Source: Auanema rhodensis (lineage: Eukaryota > Nematoda > Chromadorea > Rhabditida > Rhabditidae). Taken from it: a stretch of DNA of 64,000 nucleotides. This document shows positions 24,780-37,679 of the stretch, piece by piece (the first letter of the stretch is position 1; each line of letters begins with the position of its first letter). The stretch lies in NCBI GenBank assembly GCA_964057225.1, contig OZ059894.1:434001-498000 (forward strand). The letters are read 5' to 3'. A program made the translations under genes and the position numbers. The notes below the pieces were generated by a model, which saw nothing but the letters and a program-made list of their open reading frames with translations, searched no databases and was not told the origin of the DNA.

Positions 24780-27300
24780 TTCACGTAAATTTCAAAGTCA
24801 TGGTTACCATGCACCAATATCAATAAAATATTGTTTTTAGACTAATATGGACATGGGGAATCTAATTTTGAAAACTGCATCTCTTTATCTTTCACGTGAA
24901 GCGAGTTACATACCAAGTGCACATCACGTGTACATTTAATTAGCATAAATTAAAGTTCACGTTATTTTCAAAGACATGGTTACCATGAACCAATATCAAT
25001 AAAAATTTGTTTTTAGACTAATATGGACATGGGGAATCTAATTTTGAAAACCGCATCTCTTTATCTTTCACGTGAAACGAGTTACATACCAAGTGCACAT
25101 CACGTGTACATTTAATTAGCATAAATTAAAGTTCACGTAAATTTCAAAGTCATGGTTACCATGAACCAATATCAATAAAAATTTGTTTTTAGACTAATAT
25201 CGACATGGGGAATCTAATTTTGAAAACCGCATCTCTTTATCTTTCACGTGAAACGAGTTACATACCAAGTGCACATCACGTGTACATTTAATTAGCATAA
25301 ATTAAAGTTCACGTAAATTTCAAAGTCATGGTTACCATGCACCAATATCAATAAAATATTGTTTTTAGACTAATATGGACATGGGGAATCTAATTTTGAA
25401 AACTGCATCTCTTTATCTTTCACGTGAAGCGAGTTACATACCAAGTGCACATCACGTGTACATTTAATTAGCATAAATTAAAGTTCACGTTATTTTCAAA
25501 GACATGGTTACCATGAACCAATATCAATAAAAATTTGTTTTTAGACTAATATGGACATGGGGAATCTAATTTTGAAAACCGCATCTCTTCATCTTTCACG
25601 TGAAGCGAGTTACATACCAAGTGCACATCACGTGTACATTTAATTAGCATAAATTAAAGTTCACGTAAATTTCAAAGTCATGGTTACCATGAACCAATAT
25701 CAATAAAAATTTGTTTTTAGACTAATATCGACATGGGGAATCTAATTTTGAAAACCGCATCTCTTTATCTTTCACGTGAAACGAGTTACATACCAAGTGC
25801 ACATCACGTGTACATTTAATTAGCATAAATTAAAGTTCACGTAAATTTCAAAGTCATGGTTACCATGCACCAATATCAATAAAATATTGTTTTTAGACTA
25901 ATATGGACATGGGGAATCTAATTTTGAAAACTGCATCTCTTTATCTTTCACGTGAAGCGAGTTACATACCAAGTGCACATCACGTGTACATTTAATTAGC
26001 ATAAATTAAAGTTCACGTTATTTTCAAAGACATGGTTACCATGAACCAATATCAATAAAAATTTGTTTTTAGACTAATATGGACATGGGGAATCTAATTT
26101 TGAAAACCGCATCTCTTCATCTTTCACGTGAAGCGAGTTACATACCAAGTGCACATCACGTGTACATTTAATTAGCATAAATTAAAGTTCACGTAAATTT
26201 CAAAGTCATGGTTACCATGAACCAATATCAATAAAAATTTGTTTTTAGACTAATATGGACATGGGGAATCTAGTTTTGAAAACCGCATCTCTTTATCTTT
26301 CACGTGAAGCGAGTTACATACCAAGTGCACATCACGTGTACATTTAATTAGCATAAATTAAAGTTCACGTAAATTTCAAAGTCATGGTTACCATGCACCA
26401 ATATCAATAAAAATTTGTTTTTAGACCAATATGGACATGGGGAATCTAATTTTGAAAACCGCATCTCTTTATCTTTCACGTGAAGCGAGTTACATACCAA
26501 GTGCACATCACGTGTACATTTAATTAGCATAAATTAAAGTTCACGTAAATTTCAAAGTCATGGTTACCATGCACCAATATCAATAAAATATTGTTTTTAG
26601 ACTAATATGGACATGGGGAATCTAATTTTGAAAACTGCATCTCTTTATCTTTCACGTGAAGCGAGTTACATACCAAGTGCACATCACGTGTACATTTAAT
26701 TAGCATAAATTAAAGTTCACGTTATTTTCAAAGACATGGTTACCATGCACCAATATCAATAAAAATTTGTTTTTAGACCAATATGGACATGGGGAATCTA
26801 ATTTTGAAAACCGCATCTCTTTATCTTTCACGTGAAGCGAGTTACATACCAAGTGCACATCACGTGTACATTTAATTAGCATAAATTAAAGTTCACGTAA
26901 ATTTCAAAGTCATGGTTACCATGCACCAATATCAATAAAATATTGTTTTCAGACTAATATGGACATGGGGAATCTAATTTTGAAAACTGCATCTCTTTAT
27001 CTTTCACGTGAAGCGAGTTACATACCAAGTGCACATCACGTGTACATTTAATTAGCATAAATTAAAGTTCACGTAAATTTCAAAGTCATGGTTACCATGC
27101 ACCAATATCAATAAAATATTGTTTTTAGACTAATATGGACATGGGGAATCTAATTTTGAAAACTGCATCTCTTTATCTTTCACGTGAAGCGAGTTACATA
27201 CCAAGTGCACATCACGTGTACATTTAATTAGCATAAATTAAAGTTCACGTTATTTTCAAAGACATGGTTACCATGAACCAATATCAATAAAAATTTGTTT
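24780..27300 (+). repeat. Second cluster of three- and four-monomer modules
   Basis: The AAAATATTG / AAAACTGCATC / GTTATTTTC module of 17.7-20.5 kb returns here. GTTATT is at 24961, 25489, 26017, 26721 and 27249, spacings of 3, 3, 4 and 3 monomers. TATCGACATGG and GTGAAACGAG remain linked to it (near 25200, 25250, 25728 and 25780). Two local monomers carry AGACCAATATGG (near 26424 and 26774). Confidence 0.88.
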
Positions 27301-30300
27301 TTAGACTAATATGGACATGGGGAATCTAATTTTGAAAACCGCATCTCTTCATCTTTCACGTGAAGCGAGTTACATACCAAGTGCACATCACGTGTACATT
27401 TAATTAGCATAAATTAAAGTTCACGTAAATTTCAAAGTCATGGTTACCATGAACCAATATCAATAAAAATTTGTTTTTAGACTAATATGGACATGGGGAA
27501 TCTAGTTTTGAAAACCGCATCTCTTTATCTTTCACGTGAAGCGAGTTACATACCAAGTGCACATCACGTGTACATTTAATTAGCATAAATTAAAGTTCAC
27601 GTAAATTTCAAAGTCATGGTTACCATGCACCAATATAAATAAAAATTTGTTTTTAGACTAATATGGTCATGGGGAATCTAATTTTGAAAACCGCATCTCT
27701 TTATCTTTCACGTGAAGCGAGTTACATACCAAGTGCACATCACGTGTACATTCAATTAGCATAAATTAAAGTTCACGTAAATTTCAAAATCATGGTTATC
27801 ATGAATTAATATCAATAAAAATTTGTTTTTGGACTAATATGGACATGGGGATTCTAGTTTTGAAAACCGCATCTCTTTATCTTTCACGTGAAGCGAGTTA
27901 CATACCAAGTGCACATCACGTGTACATTTAATTAGCATAAATTAAAGTTCACGTAAATTTCAAAGTCATGGTTATCATGAATTAATATCAATAAAAATTT
28001 GTTTTTGGACTAATATGGACATGGGGATTCTAGTTTTGAAAACCGCATCTCTTTATCTTTCACGTGAAGCGAGTTACATACCAAGTGCACATCACGTGTA
28101 CATTTAATTAGCATAAATTAAAGTTCACGTAAATTTCAAAGTCATGGTTATCATGAATTAATATCAATAAAAATTTGTTTTTGGACTAATATGGACATGG
28201 GGATTCTAGTTTTGAAAACCGCATCTCTTTATCTTTCACGTGAAGCGAGTTACATACCAAGTGCACATCACGTGTACATTTAATTAGCATAAATTAAAGT
28301 TCACGTAAATTTCAAAATCATGGTTATCATGAATTAATATCAATAAAAATTTGTTTTTGGACTAATATGGACATGGGGATTCTAGTTTTGAAAACCGCAT
28401 CTCTTTATCTTTCACGTGAAGCGAGTTACATACCAAGTGCACATCACGTGTACATTTAATTAGCATAAATTAAAGTTCACGTAAATTTCAAAATCATGGT
28501 TATCATGAATTAATATCAATAAAAATTTGTTTTTGGACTAATATGGACATGGGGATTCTAGTTTTGAAAACCGCATCTCTTTATCTTTCACGTGAAGCGA
28601 GTTACATACCAAATGCACATCACGTGTACATTCAATTAGCATAAATTAAAGTTCACGTAAATTTCAAAATCATGGTTATCATGAATTAATATCAATAAAA
28701 ATTTGTTTTTGGACTAATATGGACATGGGGATTCTAGTTTTGAAAACCGCATCTCTTTATCTTTCACGTGAAGCGAGTTACATACCAAGTGCACATCACG
28801 TGTACATTTAATTAGCATAAATTAAAGTTCACGTAAATTTCAAAGTCATGGTTACCATGCACCAATATAAATAAAAATTTGTTTTTAGACTAATATGGAC
28901 ATGGGGAATCTAATTTTGAAAACCGCATCTCTTTATCTTTCACGTGAAGCGAGTTACATACCAAGTGCACATCACGTGTACATTCAATTAGCATAAATTA
29001 AAGTTCACGTAAATTTCAAAATCATGGTTATTATGAATTAATATCAATAAAAATTTGTTTTTGGACTAATATGGACATGGGGATTCTAATTTTGAAAACC
29101 GCATCTCTTTATCTTTCACGTGAAGCGAGTTACATACCAAGTGCACATCACGTGTACATTTAATTAGCATAAATTAAAGTTCACGTAATTTTCAAAGACA
29201 TGGTTACCATGAACCAATATCAATAAAAATTTGTTTTTAGACTAATATGGACATGGGGAATATAATTTTGAAAACCGCATCTCTTTATCTTTCACGTGAA
29301 GCGAGTTACATACCAAGTGCACATCACGTGTACATTTAATTAGCATAAATTAAAATTCACGTAAATTTCAAAGTCATGGTTACCATGCACCAATATCAAT
29401 AAAAATTTGTTTTTAGACTAATATGGACATGGGGAATCTAATTTTGAAAACCGCATCTCTTTATCTTTCACGTGAAGCGAGTTACATACCAAGTGCACAT
29501 CACGTGTACATTTAATTAGCATAAATTAAAGTTCACGTAAATTTCAAAGTCATGGTTACCATGAACCAATATCAATAAAAATTTGTTTTTAGACTAATAT
29601 GGACATGGGGAATCTAATTTTGAAAACCGCATCTCTTTATCTTTCACGTGAAGCGAGTTACATACCAAGTGCACATCTCGTGTACATTTAATTAGCATAA
29701 ATTAAAGTTCACGTAATTTTCAAAGACATGGTTACCATGAACCAATATCAATAAAAGTTTGTTTTTAGACTAATATGGACATGGGGAATCTAATTTTGAA
29801 AACCGCATCTCTTTATCTTTCACGTGAAGCGAGTTACATACCAAGTGCACATCACGTGTACATTTAATTAGCATAAATTAAAGTTCACGTAAATTTCAAA
29901 GTCATGGTTACCATGCACCAATATCAATAAAAATTTGTTTTTAGACTAATATGTACATGGGGAATCTAATTTTGAAAACCGCATCTCTTTATCTTTCACG
30001 TGAAGCGAGTTACATACCAAGTGCACATCACGTGTACATTTAATTAGCATAAATTAAAGTTCACGTAATTTTCAAAGACATGGTTACCATGAACCAATAT
30101 CAATAAAAATTTGTTTTTAGACTAATATGGACATGGGGAATCTAATTTTAAAAACCGCATCTCTTTATCTTTCACGTGAAGCGAGTTACATACCAAGTGC
30201 ACATCACGTGTACATTTAATTAGCATAAATTAAAGTTCACGTAAATTTCAAAGACATGGTTACCATTAACCAATATCAATAAAAATTTGTTTTTAGACTA

Positions 30301-30750
30301 ATATGGACATGGGGAATCTAATTTTGAAAACCGCATCTCTTTATCTTTCACGTGAAGCGAGTTACATACCAAGTGCACATCACGTGTACATTTAATTAGC
30401 ATAAATTAAAGTTCACGTAAATTTCAAAGTCATGGTTACCATGCACCAATATCAATAAAAATTTGTTTTTAGACTAATATGGACATGGGGAATCTAATTT
30501 TGAAAACCGCATCTCTTTATCTTTCACGTGAAGCGAGTTACATACCAAGTGCACATCACGTGTACATTTAATTAGCATAAATTAAAGTTCACGTAATTTT
30601 CAAAGACATGGTTACCATGAACCAATATCAATAAAAGTTTGTTTTTAGACTAATATGGACATGGGGAATCTAATTTTGAAAACCGCATCTCTTTATCTTT
30701 CACGTGAAGCGAGTTACATACCAAGTGCACATCACGTGTACATTTAATTA
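27000..30750 (+). repeat. Three-times-copied module, copy B
   Basis: Shares ordered markers with 31.9-35.9 kb at +4,928 bp up to about 29.4 kb (GTTATT 27249/32177, GGTCATGGGG 27665/32593, ATGAATTA after TTATT 29033/33961). After one extra monomer in the later copy the offset becomes +5,104 bp (GCACATCTCG 29671/34775, ATGTACATGG 29951/35055, ATTTTAAAAACC near 30147/35251). It contains six consecutive divergent monomers at about 27.8-28.75 kb. Confidence 0.9.
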
Positions 30751-31929
30751 GCATAAATTAAAGTTCACGTTATTTTCAAAGACATGGTTACCATGAACCA
30801 ATATCAATAAAAATTTGTTTTTAGACTAATATGGACATGGGGAATCTAATTTTGAAAACCGCATCTCTTCATCTTTCACGTGAAGCGAGTTACATACCAA
30901 GTGCACATCACGTGTACATTTAATTAGCATAAATTAAAGTTCACGTAAATTTCAAAGTCATGGTTACCATGAACCAATATCAATAAAAATTTGTTTTTAG
31001 ACTAATATGGACATGGGGAATCTAGTTTTGAAAACCGCATCTCTTTATCTTTCACGTGAAGCGAGTTACATACCAAGTGCACATCACGTGTACATTTAAT
31101 TAGCATAAATTAAAGTTCACGTAAATTTCAAAGTCATGGTTACCATGAACCAATATCAATAAAAATTTGTTTTTAGACTAATATGGACATGGGGAATCTA
31201 ATTTTGAAAACCGCATCTCTTTATCTTTCACGTGAAGCGAGTTACATACCAAGTGCACATCACGTGTACATTTAATTAGCATAAATTAAAGTTCACGTAA
31301 ATTTCAAAGTCATGGTTACCATGCACCAATATCAATAAAATATTGTTTTTAGACTAATATGGACATGGGGAATCTAATTTTGAAAACTGCATCTCTTTAT
31401 CTTTCACGTGAAGCGAGTTACATACCAAGTGCACATCATGTGTACATTTAATTAGCATAAATTAAAGTTCACGTTATTTTCAAAGACATGGTTACCATGA
31501 ACCAATATCAATAAAAATTTGTTTTTAGACTAATATGGACATGGGGAATCTAATTTTGAAAACCGCATCTCTTCATCTTTCACGTGAAGCGAGTTACATA
31601 CCAAGTGCACATCACGTGTACATTTAATTAGAATAAATTAATGTTCACGTAAATTTCAAAGTCATGGTTACCATGAACCAATATCAATAAAAATTTGTTT
31701 TTAGACTAATATGGACATGGGGAATCTAATTTTGAAAACCGCATCTCTTTATCTTTCACGTGAAGCGAGTTACATACCAAGTGCACATCACGTGTACATT
31801 TAATTAGCATAAATTAAAGTTCACGTAAATTTCAAAGTCATGGTTACCATGAACCAATATCAATAAAAATTTGTTTTTAGACTAATATCGACATGGGGAA
31901 TCTAATTTTGAAAACCGCATCTCTTTATC

Positions 31930-34900
31930 TTTCACGTGAAACGAGTTACATACCAAGTGCACATCACGTGTACATTTAATTAGCATAAATTAAAGTTCAC
32001 GTAAATTTCAAAGTCATGGTTACCATGCACCAATATCAATAAAATATTGTTTTTAGACTAATATGGACATGGGGAATCTAATTTTGAAAACTGCATCTCT
32101 TTATCTTTCACGTGAAGCGAGTTACATACCAAGTGCACATCACGTGTACATTTAATTAGCATAAATTAAAGTTCACGTTATTTTCAAAGACATGGTTACC
32201 ATGAACCAATATCAATAAAAATTTGTTTTTAGACTAATATGGACATGGGGAATCTAATTTTGAAAACCGCATCTCTTCATCTTTCACGTGAAGCGAGTTA
32301 CATACCAAGTGCACATCACGTGTACATTTAATTAGCATAAATTAAAGTTCACGTAAATTTCAAAGTCATGGTTACCATGAACCAATATCAATAAAAATTT
32401 GTTTTTAGACTAATATGGACATGGGGAATCTAGTTTTGAAAACCGCATCTCTTTATCTTTCACGTGAAGCGAGTTACATACCAAGTGCACATCACGTGTA
32501 CATTTAATTAGCATAAATTAAAGTTCACGTAAATTTCAAAGTCATGGTTACCATGCACCAATATAAATAAAAATTTGTTTTTAGACTAATATGGTCATGG
32601 GGAATCTAATTTTGAAAACCGCATCTCTTTATCTTTCACGTGAAGCGAGTTACATACCAAGTGCACATCACGTGTACATTCAATTAGCATAAATTAAAGT
32701 TCACGTAAATTTCAAAATCATGGTTATCATGAATTAATATCAATAAAAATTTGTTTTTGGACTAATATGGACATGGGGATTCTAGTTTTGAAAACCGCAT
32801 CTCTTTATCTTTCACGTGAAGCGAGTTACATACCAAGTGCACATCACGTGTACATTTAATTAGCATAAATTAAAGTTCACGTAAATTTCAAAGTCATGGT
32901 TATCATGAATTAATATCAATAAAAATTTGTTTTTGGACTAATATGGACATGGGGATTCTAGTTTTGAAAACCGCATCTCTTTATCTTTCACGTGAAGCGA
33001 GTTACATACCAAGTGCACATCACGTGTACATTTAATTAGCATAAATTAAAGTTCACGTAAATTTCAAAGTCATGGTTATCATGAATTAATATCAATAAAA
33101 ATTTGTTTTTGGACTAATATGGACATGGGGATTCTAGTTTTGAAAACCGCATCTCTTTATCTTTCACGTGAAGCGAGTTACATACCAAGTGCACATCACG
33201 TGTACATTTAATTAGCATAAATTAAAGTTCACGTAAATTTCAAAATCATGGTTATCATGAATTAATATCAATAAAAATTTGTTTTTGGACTAATATGGAC
33301 ATGGGGATTCTAGTTTTGAAAACCGCATCTCTTTATCTTTCACGTGAAGCGAGTTACATACCAAGTGCACATCACGTGTACATTTAATTAGCATAAATTA
33401 AAGTTCACGTAAATTTCAAAATCATGGTTATCATGAATTAATATCAATAAAAATTTGTTTTTGGACTAATATGGACATGGGGATTCTAGTTTTGAAAACC
33501 GCATCTCTTTATCTTTCACGTGAAGCGAGTTACATACCAAATGCACATCACGTGTACATTCAATTAGCATAAATTAAAGTTCACGTAAATTTCAAAATCA
33601 TGGTTATCATGAATTAATATCAATAAAAATTTGTTTTTGGACTAATATGGACATGGGGATTCTAGTTTTGAAAACCGCATCTCTTTATCTTTCACGTGAA
33701 GCGAGTTACATACCAAGTGCACATCACGTGTACATTTAATTAGCATAAATTAAAGTTCACGTAAATTTCAAAGTCATGGTTACCATGCACCAATATAAAT
33801 AAAAATTTGTTTTTAGACTAATATGGACATGGGGAATCTAATTTTGAAAACCGCATCTCTTTATCTTTCACGTGAAGCGAGTTACATACCAAGTGCACAT
33901 CACGTGTACATTCAATTAGCATAAATTAAAGTTCACGTAAATTTCAAAATCATGGTTATTATGAATTAATATCAATAAAAATTTGTTTTTGGACTAATAT
34001 GGACATGGGGATTCTAATTTTGAAAACCGCATCTCTTTATCTTTCACGTGAAGCGAGTTACATACCAAGTGCACATCACGTGTACATTTAATTAGCATAA
34101 ATTAAAGTTCACGTAATTTTCAAAGACATGGTTACCATGAACCAATATCAATAAAAATTTGTTTTTAGACTAATATGGACATGGGGAATCTAATTTTGAA
34201 AACCGCATCTCTTTATCTTTCACGTGAAGCGAGTTACATACCAAGTGCACATCACGTGTACATTTAATTAGCATAAATTAAAATTCACGTAAATTTCAAA
34301 GTCATGGTTACCATGCACCAATATCAATAAAAATTTGTTTTTAGACTAATATGGACATGGGGAATCTAATTTTGAAAACCGCATCTCTTTATCTTTCACG
34401 TGAAGCGAGTTACATACCAAGTGCACATCACGTGTACATTTAATTAGCATAAATTAAAGTTCACGTAAATTTCAAAGTCATGGTTACCATGAACCAATAT
34501 CAATAAAATATTGTTTTTAGACTAATATGGACATGGGGAATCTAATTTCGAAAACCGCATCTCTTTATCTTTCACGTGAAGCGAGTTACATACCAAGTGC
34601 ACATCACGTGTACATTTAATTAGCATAAATTAAAGTTCACGTAAATTTCAAAGTCATGGTTACCATGAACCAATATCAATAAAAATTTGTTTTTAGACTA
34701 ATATGGACATGGGGAATCTAATTTTGAAAACCGCATCTCTTTATCTTTCACGTGAAGCGAGTTACATACCAAGTGCACATCTCGTGTACATTTAATTAGC
34801 ATAAATTAAAGTTCACGTAATTTTCAAAGACATGGTTACCATGAACCAATATCAATAAAAGTTTGTTTTTAGACTAATATGGACATGGGGAATCTAATTT

Positions 34901-35860
34901 TGAAAACCGCATCTCTTTATCTTTCACGTGAAGCGAGTTACATACCAAGTGCACATCACGTGTACATTTAATTAGCATAAATTAAAGTTCACGTAAATTT
35001 CAAAGTCATGGTTACCATGCACCAATATCAATAAAAATTTGTTTTTAGACTAATATGTACATGGGGAATCTAATTTTGAAAACCGCATCTCTTTATCTTT
35101 CACGTGAAGCGAGTTACATACCAAGTGCACATCACGTGTACATTTAATTAGCATAAATTAAAGTTCACGTAATTTTCAAAGACATGGTTACCATGAACCA
35201 ATATCAATAAAAATTTGTTTTTAGACTAATATGGACATGGGGAATCTAATTTTAAAAACCGCATCTCTTTATCTTTCACGTGAAGCGAGTTACATACCAA
35301 GTGCACATCACGTGTACATTTAATTAGCATAAATTAAAGTTCACGTAAATTTCAAAGACATGGTTACCATTAACCAATATCAATAAAAATTTGTTTTTAG
35401 ACTAATATGGACATGGGGAATCTAATTTTGAAAACCGCATCTCTTTATCTTTCACGTGAAGCGAGTTACATACCAAGTGCACATCACGTGTACATTTAAT
35501 TAGCATAAATTAAAGTTCACGTAAATTTCAAAGTCATGGTTACCATGCACCAATATCAATAAAAATTTGTTTTTAGACTAATATGGACATGGGGAATCTA
35601 ATTTTGAAAACCGCATCTCTTTATCTTTCACGTAAAGCGAGTTACATACCAAGTGCACATCACGTGTACATTTAATTAGCATAAATTAAAGTTCACGTAA
35701 TTTTCAAAGACATGGTTACCATGAACCAATATCAATAAAAGTTTGTTTTTAGACTAATATGGACATGGGGAATCTAATTTTGAAAACCGCATCTCTTTAT
35801 CTTTCACGTGAAGCGAGTTACATACCAAGTGCACATCACGTGTACATTTAATTAGCATAA
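31930..35860 (+). repeat. Three-times-copied module, copy C
   Basis: The later copy of 27.0-30.75 kb, with one additional monomer (about 34.43-34.61 kb, carrying AAAATATTG and AATTTCGAAAACC) and without the GGAATATAATTTT change present at 29260. Six divergent monomers lie at about 32.7-33.67 kb. The last monomer with TTATTATGAATTA is at about 33.96 kb; the divergent subfamily is essentially absent after this point. Confidence 0.9.
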
Positions 35861-36610
35861 ATTAAAGTTCACGTAAATTTCAAAGTCATGGTTACCATGC
35901 ACCAATATCAATAAAAATTTGTTTTTAGACTAATATGTACATGGGGAATCTAATTTTGAAAACCGCATCTCTTTATCTTTCACGTGAAGCGAGTTACATA
36001 CCAAGTGCACATCACGTGTACATTTAATTAGCATAAATTAAAGTTCACGTAATTTTCAAAGACATGGTTACCATGAACCAATATCAATAAAAATTTGTTT
36101 TTAGACTAATATGGACATGGGGAATCTAATTTTAAAAACCGCATCTCTTTATCTTTCACGTGAAGCGAGTTACATACCAAGTGCACATCACGTGTACATT
36201 TAATTAGCATAAATTAAAGTTCACGTAAATTTCAAAGACATGGTTACCATTAACCAATATCAATAAAAATTTGTTTTTAGACTAATATGGACATGGGGAA
36301 TCTAATTTTGAAAACCGCATCTCTTTATCTTTCACGTGAAGCGAGTTACATACCAAGTGCACATCACGTGTACATTTAATTAGCATAAATTAAAGTTCAC
36401 GTCAATTTCAAAGTCATGGTTACCATGCACCAATATCAATAAAAATTTGTTTTTAGACTAATATGGACATGGGGAATCTAATTTTGAAAACCGCATCTCT
36501 TTATCTTTCACGTGAAGCGAGTTACATACCAAGTGCACATCACGTGTACATTTAATTAGCATAAATTAAAGTTCACGTAAATTTCAAAGTCATGGTTACC
36601 ATGAACCAAT
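34850..36610 (+). repeat. Five-monomer tandem duplication (2 x 880 bp)
   Basis: ATGTACATGG at 35055 and 35935, AAAAGTTTG near 34858 and 35738, ATTTTAAAAACC near 35251 and 36131, and CCATTAACC near 35369 and 36249 all recur at 880 bp, five monomers. A private change CACGTAAAGCG is present near 35632 in the first copy. It is followed by a 3-monomer duplication marked by CACGTCAATTTC at about 36398 and 36926. Confidence 0.88.
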
Positions 36611-37679
36611 ATCAATAAAAATTTGTTTTTAGACTAATATGGACATGGGGAATCTAATTTTGAAAACCGCATCTCTTTATCTTTCACGTGAAGCGAGTTA
36701 CATACCAAGTGCACATCACGTGTACATTTAATTAGCATAAATTAAAGTTCACGTAAATTTCAAAGTCATGGTTACCATGCACCAATATCAATAAAAATTT
36801 GTTTTTAGACTAATATGGACATGGGGAATCTAATTTTGAAAACCGCATCTCTTTATCTTTCACGTGAAGCGAGTTACATACCAAGTGCACATCACGTGTA
36901 CATTTAATTAGCATAAATTAAAGTTCACGTCAATTTCAAAGTCATGGTTACCATGCACCAATATCAATAAAAATTTGTTTTTAGACTAATATGGACATGG
37001 GGAATCTAATTTTGAAAACCGCATCTCTTTATCTTTCACGTGAAGCGAGTTACATACCAAGTGCACATCACGTGTACATTTAATTAGCATAAATTAAAGT
37101 TCACGTAAATTTCAAAGTCATGGTTACCATGAACCAATATCAATAAAAATTTGTTTTTAGACTAATATGGACATGGGGAATCTAATTTTGAAAACCGCAT
37201 CTCTTTATCTTTCACGTGAAGCGAGTTACATACCAAGTGCACATCACGTGTACATTTAATTAGCATAAATTAAAGTTCACGTAAATTTCAAAGTCATGGT
37301 TACCATGCACCAATATCAATAAAAATTTGTTTTTAGACTAATATGGACATGGGGAATCTAATTTTGAAAACCGCATCTCTTTATCTTTCACGTGAAGCGA
37401 GTTACATACCAAGTGCACATCACGTGTACATTTAATTAGCATAAATTAAAGTTCACGTAATTTTCAAAGACATGGTTACCATGCACCAATATCGATAAAA
37501 ATTTGTTTTTAGACTAATATGGACATGGGGAATCTAATTTTGAAAACCGCATCTCTTTATCTTTCACGTGAAGCGAGTTACATACCAAGTGCACATCACG
37601 TGTACATTTAATTAGCATAAATTAAAGTTCACGTAAATTTCAAAGTCATGGTTACCATGAACCAATATCAATAAAAATT

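Noticed and set aside
26348-26882. Two further 60-codon reverse-strand frames
   Set aside because: Same artefact as at 5680-5862. Since 176 is not a multiple of 3, no frame can continue through consecutive monomers.
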